DNA of 64,000 nt from assembly GCF_028621955.1 (NCBI RefSeq), contig NZ_CP117516.1:1138001-1202000 (forward strand), read 5' to 3'. A model generated the notes under the pieces. The model was not told the origin of the DNA, did no database searches, and saw only the letters and a list, made by a program, of their open reading frames with translations. This document shows, one piece after another, positions 46,198-54,544 of this stretch. The position numbers were made by a program, and so were the translations under genes. Numbering within the stretch: position 1 is the first letter of the stretch; each line of letters opens with the position of its first letter. The stretch is from Erythrobacter sp. BLCC-B19 (lineage in GTDB: Bacteria; Pseudomonadota; Alphaproteobacteria; Sphingomonadales; Sphingomonadaceae).

Positions 46198-46548
46198 ATG
46201 CCGACGATGATCACCCTCTCGCTGCTGCTGAACATTGCGGTATTGCTGCCGGTGACGGGGAGCATCCTTACGAATGCAGGGTGGGTGGAGGCGGCCTACG
46301 GCCCGCCCTCGCCCGCCCGCGGCATTCTGCTCGCGGTCTATCTCGCGATCCTCGCAGGGTCGGCGGCGCTGCTGTGGAAGCCGCTGCCGCAGATGGTCGC
46401 CGCGCTGCTGCTGGTGCAGATCGCCTACAAGCTGCTGACGCCGTTCACCGTCGGCACGCTCGCCAATCCGGTCGTGCTGAGCAACCTCGCCATTGCCGCC
46501 TTCCACGCGGTGACGGTGACGCTGATCGTCAGGGGCACGACCGCCTAG
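46198..46548 (+). CDS. small four-helix membrane protein, unknown
   Basis: The 116-residue protein is almost entirely hydrophobic, with about four predicted helices (LSLLLNIAVLLPV, GILLAVYLAILAGSAALLW, MVAALLLVQIAYKLLTPF, LAIAAFHAVTVTLIV). It lies 16 bases after thrS and directly before a TSUP permease, with no gap. I recognise no named family. Its conserved spacing in this run suggests it is a real gene and possibly co-transcribed with thrS. Confidence 0.65.
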   Translation: MPTMITLSLLLNIAVLLPVTGSILTNAGWVEAAYGPPSPARGILLAVYLAILAGSAALLWKPLPQMVAALLLVQIAYKLLTPFTVGTLANPVVLSNLAIAAFHAVTVTLIVRGTTA

Positions 46549-47292
46549 ATGGAGGTCTTCGGGGGCTTCACCGCGATCCAGATCGCTGTCGCCTTCGGGG
46601 CAGCGCTCGGCTCGGCCTTCGTGCGTGGGCTGACCGGGTTCGGCATGGCGATCCTGCTGGTGCCGGTGCTGGCCCTCGCCCTGCCCCCGGTTGAGGCGGT
46701 GGTGCTGACCAACGCGCTGTCACTGATGATCGGCGCGACCGAAATCCGCAGCCTGGTGCGCGATGCGGAACGGAGCGCGTGGGTGATCGGCGCGCTGGTG
46801 GTGGTGACCACGCCGCTGGGCCTCTACGCTCTCTCGCTCACCGGCAAGGATGTGGCGCGGCTGGTGATCGCGCTGATCGCGCTCAGCGCCTTTGTCGCGA
46901 TCCTGCTCCCGCGCCGGGGCGAGGCCATGCCGGGGCCGCTGGCGACCGGCGGGGTGGGCGCGCTGAGCGGACTGATGACGGGCTATGCCGGGATGCCGGG
47001 GCCGCCGGTGGTGCCCTATTATGCCGGACGCACCCTGCCGCGCGCGACCATCAAGGCCTCGATGCAGCTGATCTTCACCATTGCGGCGAGCGCCGGCCTG
47101 GCGAGCGCAACCTGGCTCGGCATCCTGCGGTGGGAACTGCTGGCCTTCGCACTGGTGATGCTGCCGCTGATCATCGCGGGCAACCGGCTGGGCGCAAGGG
47201 TGTCCGGGCGGGTGAGTGATCCGGTGTGGCGGGGATTTGTCGGACTGGTGCTGGGCGGCGCGGCCGTGGCGGCGCTCGTCCGTGTCCTCTAG
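46549..47292 (+). CDS. TSUP family (TauE/SafE) anion permease
   Basis: The 247-residue membrane protein has about seven to eight helices and the TauE/SafE family duplicated motifs: GFTAIQIAVAFGAALGSAF with RGLTGFGMAILLVP, then GALSGLMTGYAGMPGPPVVPYY. Members export sulfite, sulfoacetate or other organosulfur anions. The substrate cannot be read from context. It overlaps the convergent DUF1223 gene by four bases. Confidence 0.88.
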   Translation: MEVFGGFTAIQIAVAFGAALGSAFVRGLTGFGMAILLVPVLALALPPVEAVVLTNALSLMIGATEIRSLVRDAERSAWVIGALVVVTTPLGLYALSLTGKDVARLVIALIALSAFVAILLPRRGEAMPGPLATGGVGALSGLMTGYAGMPGPPVVPYYAGRTLPRATIKASMQLIFTIAASAGLASATWLGILRWELLAFALVMLPLIIAGNRLGARVSGRVSDPVWRGFVGLVLGGAAVAALVRVL

Positions 47293-48053
47293 GCGACCCA
47301 GCGCGCGGCGAGCACCGTGCCGCCGCCCGGCTGGCGCAGCACCAGCGCATAGCGATCTGCCCCCGGCACCTTGAGTTGGCCCGCGTCCAGCGCAAGCCGC
47401 GCCTGGCCGCCCGCCCATTCGCCGATCTTGGTCTCGGCGCGCAGCACGTTGGTGTAGCCGATCCGGCGCCCGCCATTCTCGCCGCTGCCGATGCCGACCG
47501 TCACCCGGCGGGTCACGGCAAGCAGAACCAGTTCGGCCTTGCCCGGCGTGCTGCCTGACAGATCGATGGCATAACCCGTCCTGTCCCGTGCCACCCGGAT
47601 GGCCGCGCCCCCTGCCTGGCCGAACCGCGCGACCCCGTCAGCGATGCTCCGGGCGTTCGAACCGACGGCGCCAAACTGGCCGTTCACCACCAGCTGCGGG
47701 GTATAGACCCCGTTGCGCCCTGCAAGACCCCGGCGCGCGTAGTTCTGCTGGAGCGCGGTGTTATCCTCGCGTGCCAGCGTGTCTTTCCACCCGAGCCGAT
47801 CCCAATAGGTGACAGGCCGCGCGATCACGACAAGGTTGGGATCGGTTGCCAGCGTCTCGGCAAGCCTGTCGGCCGGCGGGCAGGACGAACAGCCCTGACT
47901 GGTGAACAGCTCAAGCAGCACCGGCTCGCCGGTCACCGCAACCGGATTGCGCGTGGCGGGCGCAGCGGGCGCATCATGCGAGACACCAAGCGTCGCCGCG
48001 CCCAGCACGACGAGCGTGCCGAACAGCGCAATCACAGAGCGATTGAAGGTCAT
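47289..48053 (-). CDS. DUF1223 thioredoxin-like exported protein
   Basis: The 254-residue product has an N-terminal signal or anchor (VIALFGTLVVLGAATLG) and the DUF1223 domain: LLELFTSQGCSSCPPADRL with a CxxC redox-type motif, VTYWDRLGWKDTLARE and a conserved YTPQLVVNGQFGAVG. The fold is thioredoxin-like and it is predicted to be extracytoplasmic. Its function is unknown; a role in redox or metal handling is inferred from the CSSC motif. Confidence 0.88.
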   Translation of the reverse strand: MTFNRSVIALFGTLVVLGAATLGVSHDAPAAPATRNPVAVTGEPVLLELFTSQGCSSCPPADRLAETLATDPNLVVIARPVTYWDRLGWKDTLAREDNTALQQNYARRGLAGRNGVYTPQLVVNGQFGAVGSNARSIADGVARFGQAGGAAIRVARDRTGYAIDLSGSTPGKAELVLLAVTRRVTVGIGSGENGGRRIGYTNVLRAETKIGEWAGGQARLALDAGQLKVPGADRYALVLRQPGGGTVLAARWVA

Positions 48054-48137
48054 CAGGTCATCCTCGCCGAACAGGGTCGAGGTTGCTTTCGCGGATTCGC
48101 CGCGGCCGGTTACGCGCAGGCGTTCAGCGGAGAAAAA

Positions 48138-48272
48138 TCAGAACGGCAGTGCCTTGCCGGCAAGGATCAGCGCCGCGCCGCAGCCAAGCACGATCATGCG
48201 CCGCGCCAGTTCGACCGAATCGAAGCGGGCCGAAGGGACGAAAGGCAGGGCCAGAGCGAGTGCGCGGTTCAT
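48138..48272 (-). CDS. small single-helix membrane protein candidate
   Basis: A 44-codon frame reads MNRALALALPFVPSARFDSV, then RRMIVLGCGAALILAGKALPF. It has one hydrophobic helix in the second half preceded by basic residues, which would fit a small inner-membrane protein. It lies in the 255-base gap between the agmatine deiminase and DUF1223 genes, where nothing else is obvious. No strong ribosome binding site is seen and no homologue is recalled, so this remains tentative. Confidence 0.4.
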   Translation of the reverse strand: MNRALALALPFVPSARFDSVELARRMIVLGCGAALILAGKALPF

Positions 48273-48308
48273 GGCTGCGCAATCTCGCCCCAAATCCCTA
48301 ACGAAGCG

Positions 48309-49286
48309 TTAAAGCGCCGGCATCTGCTGGCTGGCACAGTGGAAGCCGCCGCCGCCGGCCAGCACCGCCTCACCCGGCAGGCCGACGCACTCGCGGTCGG
48401 GGAACAGCGCGGCGATGGCGGCGACCCCGTCGGCATCGTGGGGGGAGCCGAAGGTCGGCACGACCACCAGATGTGTGGTAATCGCGAAATTGACGTAGCT
48501 CGCCGGTTCGACCCGGCCCTCGCGCTCGATCCGGCCGGGCGAGGGGATGCGCACGACTTCGACCCCGAAAGCCTCGGCGCGGGCGGCCGCATCGGCGTAG
48601 ATCGCGGCGTTGGGATCGTCCTTGCCGGTCGCGTCAGGCACCACCAGCCGGTTCGGGCCGACAAACCGCGCGAGATTGTCGACGTGCCCGTCGGTGTGAT
48701 CATTGATCAGGCCGTCGCCCAGCCACAGCACCCGATCGAAACCGAGATGCGTCGCCAGTTCCGCCTCGATTGCGGCGCGATTCATCTGCGGATTGCGATT
48801 GGGGTTGAGCAGGCATTGCTCGGTCGTCGCGACCAGCCCGGTGCCATCGCCATCGACCGCGCCGCCTTCGAGAATCATCGGCGTGTGGGTAACGGTGAGG
48901 CCCGCATCGCGCGCGATGGCCTCGCCGATCTCCATGTCGCCGGGCATCAGGTACTTCCCGCCCCAGCCGTTGAAGCCGAAGCGCCGGGCGATGCGGGTCT
49001 GGCCATCAGTCACCACCAGCGGCCCGGTATCGCGCAACCAGACATCGCCATAGACGCGGCGATCGAGCGTCACCTTGCTGCTCACCAGCGCGCGCGCGCG
49101 GGCTTCGTTGGCCGCGTCGCGCACCAGCAGGCGCACCTGCTGGCCGCTCTCGGCAACGGCGCTGGCAAAGGCCGCCATCTGCTCCTGCGCCGGTTCGAGC
49201 CAGCCCGGCCATTCCTCGGCGAGATGCGGGAAACCGATCCACAGCCAGTCCTGCGGAGCCCATTCGGGAGGCATGATGTAGGTCAT
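48309..49286 (-). CDS. aguA: agmatine deiminase family protein
   Basis: The 325-residue protein has the peptidyl-arginine/agmatine deiminase fold: WIGFPHLAEEWPG, DVWLRDTGPL, MILEGGAVDGDGTGLVATTE and GHVDNLARFVG, ending with the catalytic cysteine motif GGGGFHCASQQMPAL. It converts agmatine to N-carbamoylputrescine in polyamine or arginine use. The start ATG at 49286 gives MTYIMPPEW, with another ATG 12 bases upstream. No carbamoylputrescine amidase is nearby. It is divergent from glnE. Confidence 0.93.
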   Translation of the reverse strand: MTYIMPPEWAPQDWLWIGFPHLAEEWPGWLEPAQEQMAAFASAVAESGQQVRLLVRDAANEARARALVSSKVTLDRRVYGDVWLRDTGPLVVTDGQTRIARRFGFNGWGGKYLMPGDMEIGEAIARDAGLTVTHTPMILEGGAVDGDGTGLVATTEQCLLNPNRNPQMNRAAIEAELATHLGFDRVLWLGDGLINDHTDGHVDNLARFVGPNRLVVPDATGKDDPNAAIYADAAARAEAFGVEVVRIPSPGRIEREGRVEPASYVNFAITTHLVVVPTFGSPHDADGVAAIAALFPDRECVGLPGEAVLAGGGGFHCASQQMPAL

Positions 49287-49373
49287 GGAGCGGCCCATCG
49301 CAGAGCGACCGCACGCACGCAAGCGCGCGCAACCTCTTGCGGCAGCGTGTACGCGGGGCCAGAGAGGCGGGCG

Positions 49374-52133
49374 ATGGGAGAGACACTCACACCAGACTGG
49401 GCGGGCGCGCTCCGCCGGGCGCGGGCCCATTCGCCGTTTCTGGCACGGGCGCTTGATCGTCAGCCCGATCTGGCCGCTTTGCTGGAAGCAGGCGAAGGCG
49501 CGGCCGCGCTGGCATGGGCGCGCACGCAGAGCCAGCACCCCGACGCAGAGATCGCGCTGCGGCGTGAACGCCTTGCCCTTGCCGCCGCACTGGCGGTGGG
49601 CGATTTGGCGGGCGCCTTCCCCCTCGCCCAAGTGGTGCACGAACTGACCGCCTTCGCCGACCGCGCGCTCGACACAGCGATCCGCACCGCGATCACCGAA
49701 CGCACCGATCTGGACAGCGCGGATGGCTTCATCGCGCTCGCGCTCGGCAAGCAGGGGGCGGGCGAACTCAACTATTCCTCCGACATCGACCCCGTGCTGC
49801 TGTTCGATCGTGATCGCCTGCCGCGCCGGGCGAGCGATGATCCGGGCGAGGCTGCGCAGCGCTATGCCCGGCGGGTGGTGGCACTGCTGGCGGCCAACAC
49901 CGCCGATGGCTATGCCCTGCGGGTCGACCTCAGGCTGCGCCCGGCGAGCGAGATCAACCCGCTGTGCGTGCCGGTGGGCGCGGCGCTGACGCATTATCAG
50001 GGCGCCGCGCTGGCGTGGGAGCGCGCCGCCTTTACCCGCGCGCGGGCAGCAGCGGGGGACATTGCCGCAGGCGAGGCGTTCCTCGCCCAGATCCGCCCCT
50101 TCGTGTGGCGCAGCCAGCTCGATTTTGGCGCGATCGAGGAGATCAGCGCGCTCACCATGCGCATCCGCGACAGTCACGCAGGCCCACCCCTCCCCGGCCC
50201 CGGCTTCGATGTGAAGCGCGGACGCGGCGGTATCCGCGAGATCGAGTTCTATGCGCAGACCCACCAGTTGATCCACGGCGGGCGCGATGTCTCGCTGCGG
50301 GTCAGGGGCACGCGCGCAGGCCTCGATGCACTGGCAGCGGCAGGCTGGATCGACGCCGAGAATGCGCGGGTGCTCGGCGAAGGCTATGACCGGCTGCGCG
50401 CCATTGAGCACCGCCTGCAGATGGTTCACGACCGCCAGACCCATGCCTTGCCCGAGGGCGAGGCGCTCGACAATGTTGCCCGGCTTGACGGGCTGGCGGA
50501 TGGCGCGGCGCTGGTGGCGGAACTGACCGACCTCACCACGCGCACCGGGCGCATCTACGAAGAGCTGATCGGGCGCAGCGCCGCCGCCCCGGTCGCGGTC
50601 GCCATGCCCACAAGCCGCCTTGCCCGGCAACTCGGGGATTGGGGGCTTGCCGAACCCGAGGTGTTGGCCGAGCGAATCGAGACATGGCGCGACGGGCGTC
50701 ATGCCGCGATCCGCTCACCCCAGGCGATCGAGGCGTGGGACAGGCTCGCACCCGCCCTCCTCGAAGCGATCGCGCACAGCGATGATCCGATGCGCGCGAT
50801 CACCCGCTGGGAGCGCATCATCGAGAGCGTGCCTTCCGCGATCACGACGTTCCGCCTGCTCGACGCGCGGCCCGATCTCACGCGCCGGCTGGTCGCGGCG
50901 CTTACGCTTGCACCCGTCCTGTCTGACGAATTGGCGCGCAAGCCCGAACTGCTCGACACCCTGATCGACCGCGACGCGCTCGAACTGCCGGGCGAGGTGC
51001 CTGCGATCATGGCCCGGATGCGCGGCGCGGCGGTGCGCGAGGATTACGAGGCGCTGCTCGACGCAATCCGCATCGTGACCGGCGAGATCCGCTTCGCGCT
51101 CGGGATCCAGCTGATCGAAGGGCTGGCCGATCCGCTCGCGATTGCCCGCGCCCTGTCCCGCACCGCGGAGGCAGCGCTCCAGCTTGCGACGGACGCGACG
51201 GTGGCCGAATTCACCGCCAAGCACGGGCGCATTGGGGCAAGCGAGCTGCTGATTCTCGGCCTCGGGCGGCTGGGGGGCGGGGCGCTGACCCATGCGAGCG
51301 ATCTTGATCTGGTCTACCTCTTCACCGGCGATTTCGCCGCGCAGTCAGACGGCCCGCGCCCGCTGGGCGGGACGATCTACTACAACCGTCTCGCCAGCCG
51401 GGTGAGCGCCGCGCTGTCGGTGCCGACCGCGCAAGGCGCGCTCTACGAAGTCGACACGCGCCTGAGGCCGCAGGGCAATCAAGGCCCGCTGGCGGTCAGC
51501 TGCGAGGCTTTCGGCAAGTACCAGCGCGAGGCGGCCTGGACGTGGGAGCACATGGCGCTCGCCCGCGCGCGGGTGCTCTATGGTTCGGCGGCGGCACGGG
51601 CGCAGTTGGAGGCGGTGCTGGCCGAGGTGCTCCACGCCCGGCGCGACAGGGCCGCCTTGCGTGAGGCAGTGCTGGGGATGCGCGCCGAGATGGCGAAGCA
51701 CAAGCCGCAGGCCGGGCCGGTCGATGCCAAGCTCGCGCGCGGCGGGCTCGTCGACATCGAGTTTCTCGTTCACTACCTGCAATTGAAGGGCGAAACCGCC
51801 GATGGCTCTCCGCTGGCCGAAACGGCCCCCGAAGCGCTGTCGCCCGATCTCGAACAGGCGCTGGCGGGCCTTGCGGCCGCAGGCCTCGTCCCTGCCGATC
51901 TGGCCGAGCCGCATGGCCTGATGAGCCGGATGCTCGTCGCCGGACGCCTGCTCGCCCCCGATGGCCGCGAACCCCCGCCGTCGGGCGCGCGGGCGCTGGC
52001 GCGGGCCTGCGGGTGCGATTCCTACGCCGCGCTGCTGGAGGCTTTCGCCGCCGCGCGGGCAAGGGTCGCGCAGGTGTGGAAACAAATTCTGGGCACAGAC
52101 ATTCTCGCACACGAACAGGAGAACCCCGCATGA
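49374..52133 (+). CDS. glnE: bifunctional glutamine synthetase adenylyltransferase/deadenylase
   Basis: The 919-residue enzyme adenylylates and deadenylylates glutamine synthetase in response to PII. It carries two nucleotidyltransferase domains: GKQGAGELNYSSDIDPVLL in the N-terminal half (deadenylase) and GLGRLGGGALTHASDLDLVY in the C-terminal half (adenylylase), each followed by a GlnD-like helical domain. The ATG at 49374 is preceded by GAGAGG six bases upstream. A much longer in-frame extension upstream is not coding. The stop overlaps the bcp start (ATGA). Confidence 0.96.
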   Translation: MGETLTPDWAGALRRARAHSPFLARALDRQPDLAALLEAGEGAAALAWARTQSQHPDAEIALRRERLALAAALAVGDLAGAFPLAQVVHELTAFADRALDTAIRTAITERTDLDSADGFIALALGKQGAGELNYSSDIDPVLLFDRDRLPRRASDDPGEAAQRYARRVVALLAANTADGYALRVDLRLRPASEINPLCVPVGAALTHYQGAALAWERAAFTRARAAAGDIAAGEAFLAQIRPFVWRSQLDFGAIEEISALTMRIRDSHAGPPLPGPGFDVKRGRGGIREIEFYAQTHQLIHGGRDVSLRVRGTRAGLDALAAAGWIDAENARVLGEGYDRLRAIEHRLQMVHDRQTHALPEGEALDNVARLDGLADGAALVAELTDLTTRTGRIYEELIGRSAAAPVAVAMPTSRLARQLGDWGLAEPEVLAERIETWRDGRHAAIRSPQAIEAWDRLAPALLEAIAHSDDPMRAITRWERIIESVPSAITTFRLLDARPDLTRRLVAALTLAPVLSDELARKPELLDTLIDRDALELPGEVPAIMARMRGAAVREDYEALLDAIRIVTGEIRFALGIQLIEGLADPLAIARALSRTAEAALQLATDATVAEFTAKHGRIGASELLILGLGRLGGGALTHASDLDLVYLFTGDFAAQSDGPRPLGGTIYYNRLASRVSAALSVPTAQGALYEVDTRLRPQGNQGPLAVSCEAFGKYQREAAWTWEHMALARARVLYGSAAARAQLEAVLAEVLHARRDRAALREAVLGMRAEMAKHKPQAGPVDAKLARGGLVDIEFLVHYLQLKGETADGSPLAETAPEALSPDLEQALAGLAAAGLVPADLAEPHGLMSRMLVAGRLLAPDGREPPPSGARALARACGCDSYAALLEAFAAARARVAQVWKQILGTDILAHEQENPA

Positions 52134-52603
52134 GCAACTTCCCCGGCGTCGGTGACGCCATCCCCGATATCGCCATGGAAACCCCCGAGGGCGGCAGCGT
52201 GAAACCGTCCGACTTTGCCGGTTCCAAGCTGGTGATCTTCTTCTACCCCAAGGACGACACCCCGGGCTGCACCACCGAGAACAAGGATTTCTCCGCGCTG
52301 AAAGACCAGTTCGAGGCAGCGGGCACCAAGCTTCTCGGCGTCAGCAAGGACCCGGCCAAGAAGCACGCCAAGTTCATCGCCAAGCACGGCCTCACCGCGC
52401 CGCTCGCCACCGATGCCGAAGAGGGCGGCCTGTCGGACGCGCTCGGCGTGTGGGCGGAAAAGCAGATGTACGGCAAGACCTACATGAGCATGGTTCGGGC
52501 GACCTATCTGATCGGGCCGGACGGCAAGATCGCGCGCATCTGGGACAAGGTGAAAGTCGCAGGGCACGCCGAGGAAGTGCTGGCAGCGGCCAAGGCGCTG
52601 TAA
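52130..52603 (+). CDS. bcp: thioredoxin-dependent peroxiredoxin (Bcp/PrxQ type)
   Basis: The 157-residue peroxiredoxin has the motif FFYPKDDTPGCTTENKDF with the peroxidatic cysteine in PGCT and an arginine in the later AKHGLTAPLAT/MVRATYLIGPDG region. It removes hydroperoxides using thioredoxin. It overlaps glnE by four bases and AGGAG lies eight bases upstream of its ATG, so it is translated with glnE. Confidence 0.95.
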   Translation: MSNFPGVGDAIPDIAMETPEGGSVKPSDFAGSKLVIFFYPKDDTPGCTTENKDFSALKDQFEAAGTKLLGVSKDPAKKHAKFIAKHGLTAPLATDAEEGGLSDALGVWAEKQMYGKTYMSMVRATYLIGPDGKIARIWDKVKVAGHAEEVLAAAKAL

Positions 52604-52613
52604 GCCGGCTTCC

Positions 52614-53405
52614 ATGCAAACCATCGCCCGCGCCATCCGCGCCGCGCTTCTGACCGCAGAGCCGCGCGCCAAGTGCTTTGCCACCCGCCAGCTCGCGCGT
52701 GATTGGCGGCGGGGCAAGCTGGCGTGGGAATTCGACGTCGCGATGCCGGACCAGCCCGCCTGGCCCGACGCGCCCGAACTGCTCCCGCCGAATCGGATGC
52801 CCAAGCGCGGCAAGGGCGGCAGCGAGCGGGCGCGAATCGCGCTGTGGCACAGCCTTGCCCATATCGAATTCGTCGCCATCGATCTGGCGCTCGACATGGC
52901 CGGGCGATTCGGGGCCGGGATGGGCCGCGAATTCGTCGATGACTTTCTCAGCGTTGCGGCGGACGAGGCGATGCATTTCGCGCTGCTCGCCCGCAAGCTC
53001 GAGTCGATGGGCAGCCATTACGGCGCCCTGCCCGCACACGCCGGCCTGTGGGAGGCCGCCCACGCCACCCGCGCGGATGTCGCGGCACGCCTCGCCGTGG
53101 TGCCGATGGTGCTCGAGGCGCGCGGGTTGGATGTCACGCCAGCGACGCTCGAACGGGTCGCGGCCAGCGGCGATGCCCATGGCGCGAAAATTCTCGCCCG
53201 CATCCTTGACGACGAAATTCGCCACGTCGCGGCCGGCACCAAGCACTTTCTGCGCTGTGCCGAAATGGCGCGCGCGCAGCCCGAATCCCTGTGGCAGAGC
53301 CTCGTAAAACGGCACTTTCGGGGGCACGTTAAGCCGCCGTTCAACGACTCAGCGCGTCTTGCAGCCGGTTTGTCGCGCGGATTCTATGCAGAGATTGCGC
53401 ATTAA
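52614..53405 (+). CDS. DUF455 ferritin-like protein
   Basis: The 263-residue protein belongs to DUF455, a ferritin-like di-iron superfamily member: HSLAHIEFVAIDLALDM, FLSVAADEAMHFALLA and ILDDEIRHVAAGTKHF supply the Glu/His pairs (ExxH) expected for metal binding. In other organisms these proteins are found near Rieske or tRNA-modifying enzymes (MiaE-like), but the function here is unknown. It follows bcp by ten bases and may be co-transcribed. Confidence 0.88.
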   Translation: MQTIARAIRAALLTAEPRAKCFATRQLARDWRRGKLAWEFDVAMPDQPAWPDAPELLPPNRMPKRGKGGSERARIALWHSLAHIEFVAIDLALDMAGRFGAGMGREFVDDFLSVAADEAMHFALLARKLESMGSHYGALPAHAGLWEAAHATRADVAARLAVVPMVLEARGLDVTPATLERVAASGDAHGAKILARILDDEIRHVAAGTKHFLRCAEMARAQPESLWQSLVKRHFRGHVKPPFNDSARLAAGLSRGFYAEIAH

Positions 53406-53517
53406 CGACTCACCCGGATAACCAAGGCTCAGCCAAGGCGCGCATCAGACGTGCCGGAATTTACCTTCGGTTCCACCTTCCGAAAAAGGCGGGCCGCAAT
53501 CGGGATCCGGGTCCATT

Positions 53518-54264
53518 ATGAATTTTGCCGTGCGCCACGTGTTGAAGCTCGCTTTCACAGCTTGCTCCGCAATTCTGGTTTCCGCCGCTGCTCCGGCCCT
53601 CGCCAATACCGCGACCGCCACGACCACCACCACCACCGCTGTCGACGTGACCGCACCGCTCAAGGAAGGTGAGACCCCGGTGGTCGACACCGGCGATGCG
53701 CGCTTCAAGTCGCTGTTCTCGAGCTGGAAGCAGCTGGAAGCCACCAGCCCGACGCTCGGCACGGGTGAAGAGGTGGTGACCGCCTATTCCTCGCCCGTCC
53801 CGACCCGCAGCATTTCGGTGCCGTCGCGGATGCCGCTCGAAGGCGCGCAGCTGACCAGCGGTTTCGGGATGCGCACCCACCCGGTGCTCGGCGGCCGTCG
53901 CCAGCACGCCGGGATCGATCTCGCCGCGCCGACCGGCACCCCGGTCTATGCCACCGCCGACGGCGTCGTCAGCCGCGCCGACTGGTTTTCGAGCTACGGC
54001 CTCTACATCAGCATCGAACATGGCGCTTCGATGCAGACCCGCTTCGGCCACTTGTCGCGTCTGGCGGTTGCCGCGGGCGACAACGTCAAGAAGGGCGACC
54101 TGATCGGCTATGTCGGGTCGACCGGCCGTTCGACCGGCCCGCACCTGCATTATGAAGTTCGCGTGGATGGGGTTGCAGTCAATCCAATTCCGTATATGGT
54201 GGAGAGCGAAGCACAGCTGGCCTACGCCCGCGATGCACGCCTGACCGGTCAGGGCGGCGAGTAA
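53518..54264 (+). CDS. M23 family metallopeptidase (LytM domain), exported
   Basis: The 248-residue protein has a signal (AFTACSAILVSAAAPALA) and a short Thr-rich linker. A peptidase M23 domain follows at about 110-230: SGFGMRTHPVLGGRRQHAGID supplies the zinc ligands His and Asp, followed by GRSTGPHLHYEVRV with the catalytic His-x-His. It cleaves peptidoglycan peptides or acts as an activator of amidases. A structured region and a strong terminator follow. Confidence 0.92.
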   Translation: MNFAVRHVLKLAFTACSAILVSAAAPALANTATATTTTTTAVDVTAPLKEGETPVVDTGDARFKSLFSSWKQLEATSPTLGTGEEVVTAYSSPVPTRSISVPSRMPLEGAQLTSGFGMRTHPVLGGRRQHAGIDLAAPTGTPVYATADGVVSRADWFSSYGLYISIEHGASMQTRFGHLSRLAVAAGDNVKKGDLIGYVGSTGRSTGPHLHYEVRVDGVAVNPIPYMVESEAQLAYARDARLTGQGGE

Positions 54265-54265
54265 G

Positions 54266-54339
54266 CCCCCTCCCCCGCACGGCTATTCGAGATTGCTCGC
54301 TGTAGGCGAGCCGGACATTGGAGAGGGTGTCCGAACATG
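54266..54339 (+). ncRNA. candidate structured RNA downstream of the M23 gene
   Basis: After the M23 stop the transcript would contain a pyrimidine-rich CCCCCTCCCCC, a hairpin GCTCGC/GCGAGC (54295-54311), and a second hairpin CGGACA/TGTCCG (54312-54333) whose ten-base loop holds GGAGAGGG, able to pair partly with the C-rich upstream segment. The strong terminator at 54340-54368 follows. Two hairpins plus a terminator within about 100 bases resemble a 3'-UTR-derived small RNA. No family is recognised and no promoter of its own is clear. Confidence 0.35.
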
Positions 54340-54368
54340 GGCGGCGGGTTATCCCGCCGCCTTTTTTT
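54340..54368 (+). terminator. strong intrinsic terminator
   Basis: A perfect 9-bp G/C stem (GGCGGCGGG, loop TTAT, CCCGCCGCC) is followed by seven T residues. This is a textbook Rho-independent terminator for the M23 peptidase transcript. Confidence 0.95.
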
Positions 54369-54406
54369 GCGTCTGCGGCCTAGGCTGATGCCGTGACGGC
54401 CTCGTG

Positions 54407-54436
54407 ACAAATTGGCGGTCACCGCACACAAATTGG
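54407..54436 (+). promoter_or_regulatory. direct repeat pair upstream of the acyl-CoA synthetase
   Basis: ACAAATTGG occurs at 54407-54415 and again at 54428-54436, exactly 21 bp apart (two helical turns). They lie about 110-140 bases before the synthetase start, in a region that also holds GTGAC/GTCAC around the first copy. A tandem activator site is one reading; binding protein unknown. Confidence 0.35.
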
Positions 54437-54544
54437 GTAGCATTTCCCGTACCGTTTTTGCTTGCGGGGGCGCGCGGCTTGCGTAACTTTCCCGGCCAAG
54501 CCGACAGCCGTCCACAGACGCGCGCGGCAAGGGAGAGAGAAGAT

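Noticed and set aside
47976..49373. In-frame extension that would more than double the N-terminal half of glnE
   Set aside because: It is antisense to the DUF1223 and agmatine deiminase genes, shows no homologous domain, and a good ribosome binding site precedes the ATG at 49374.
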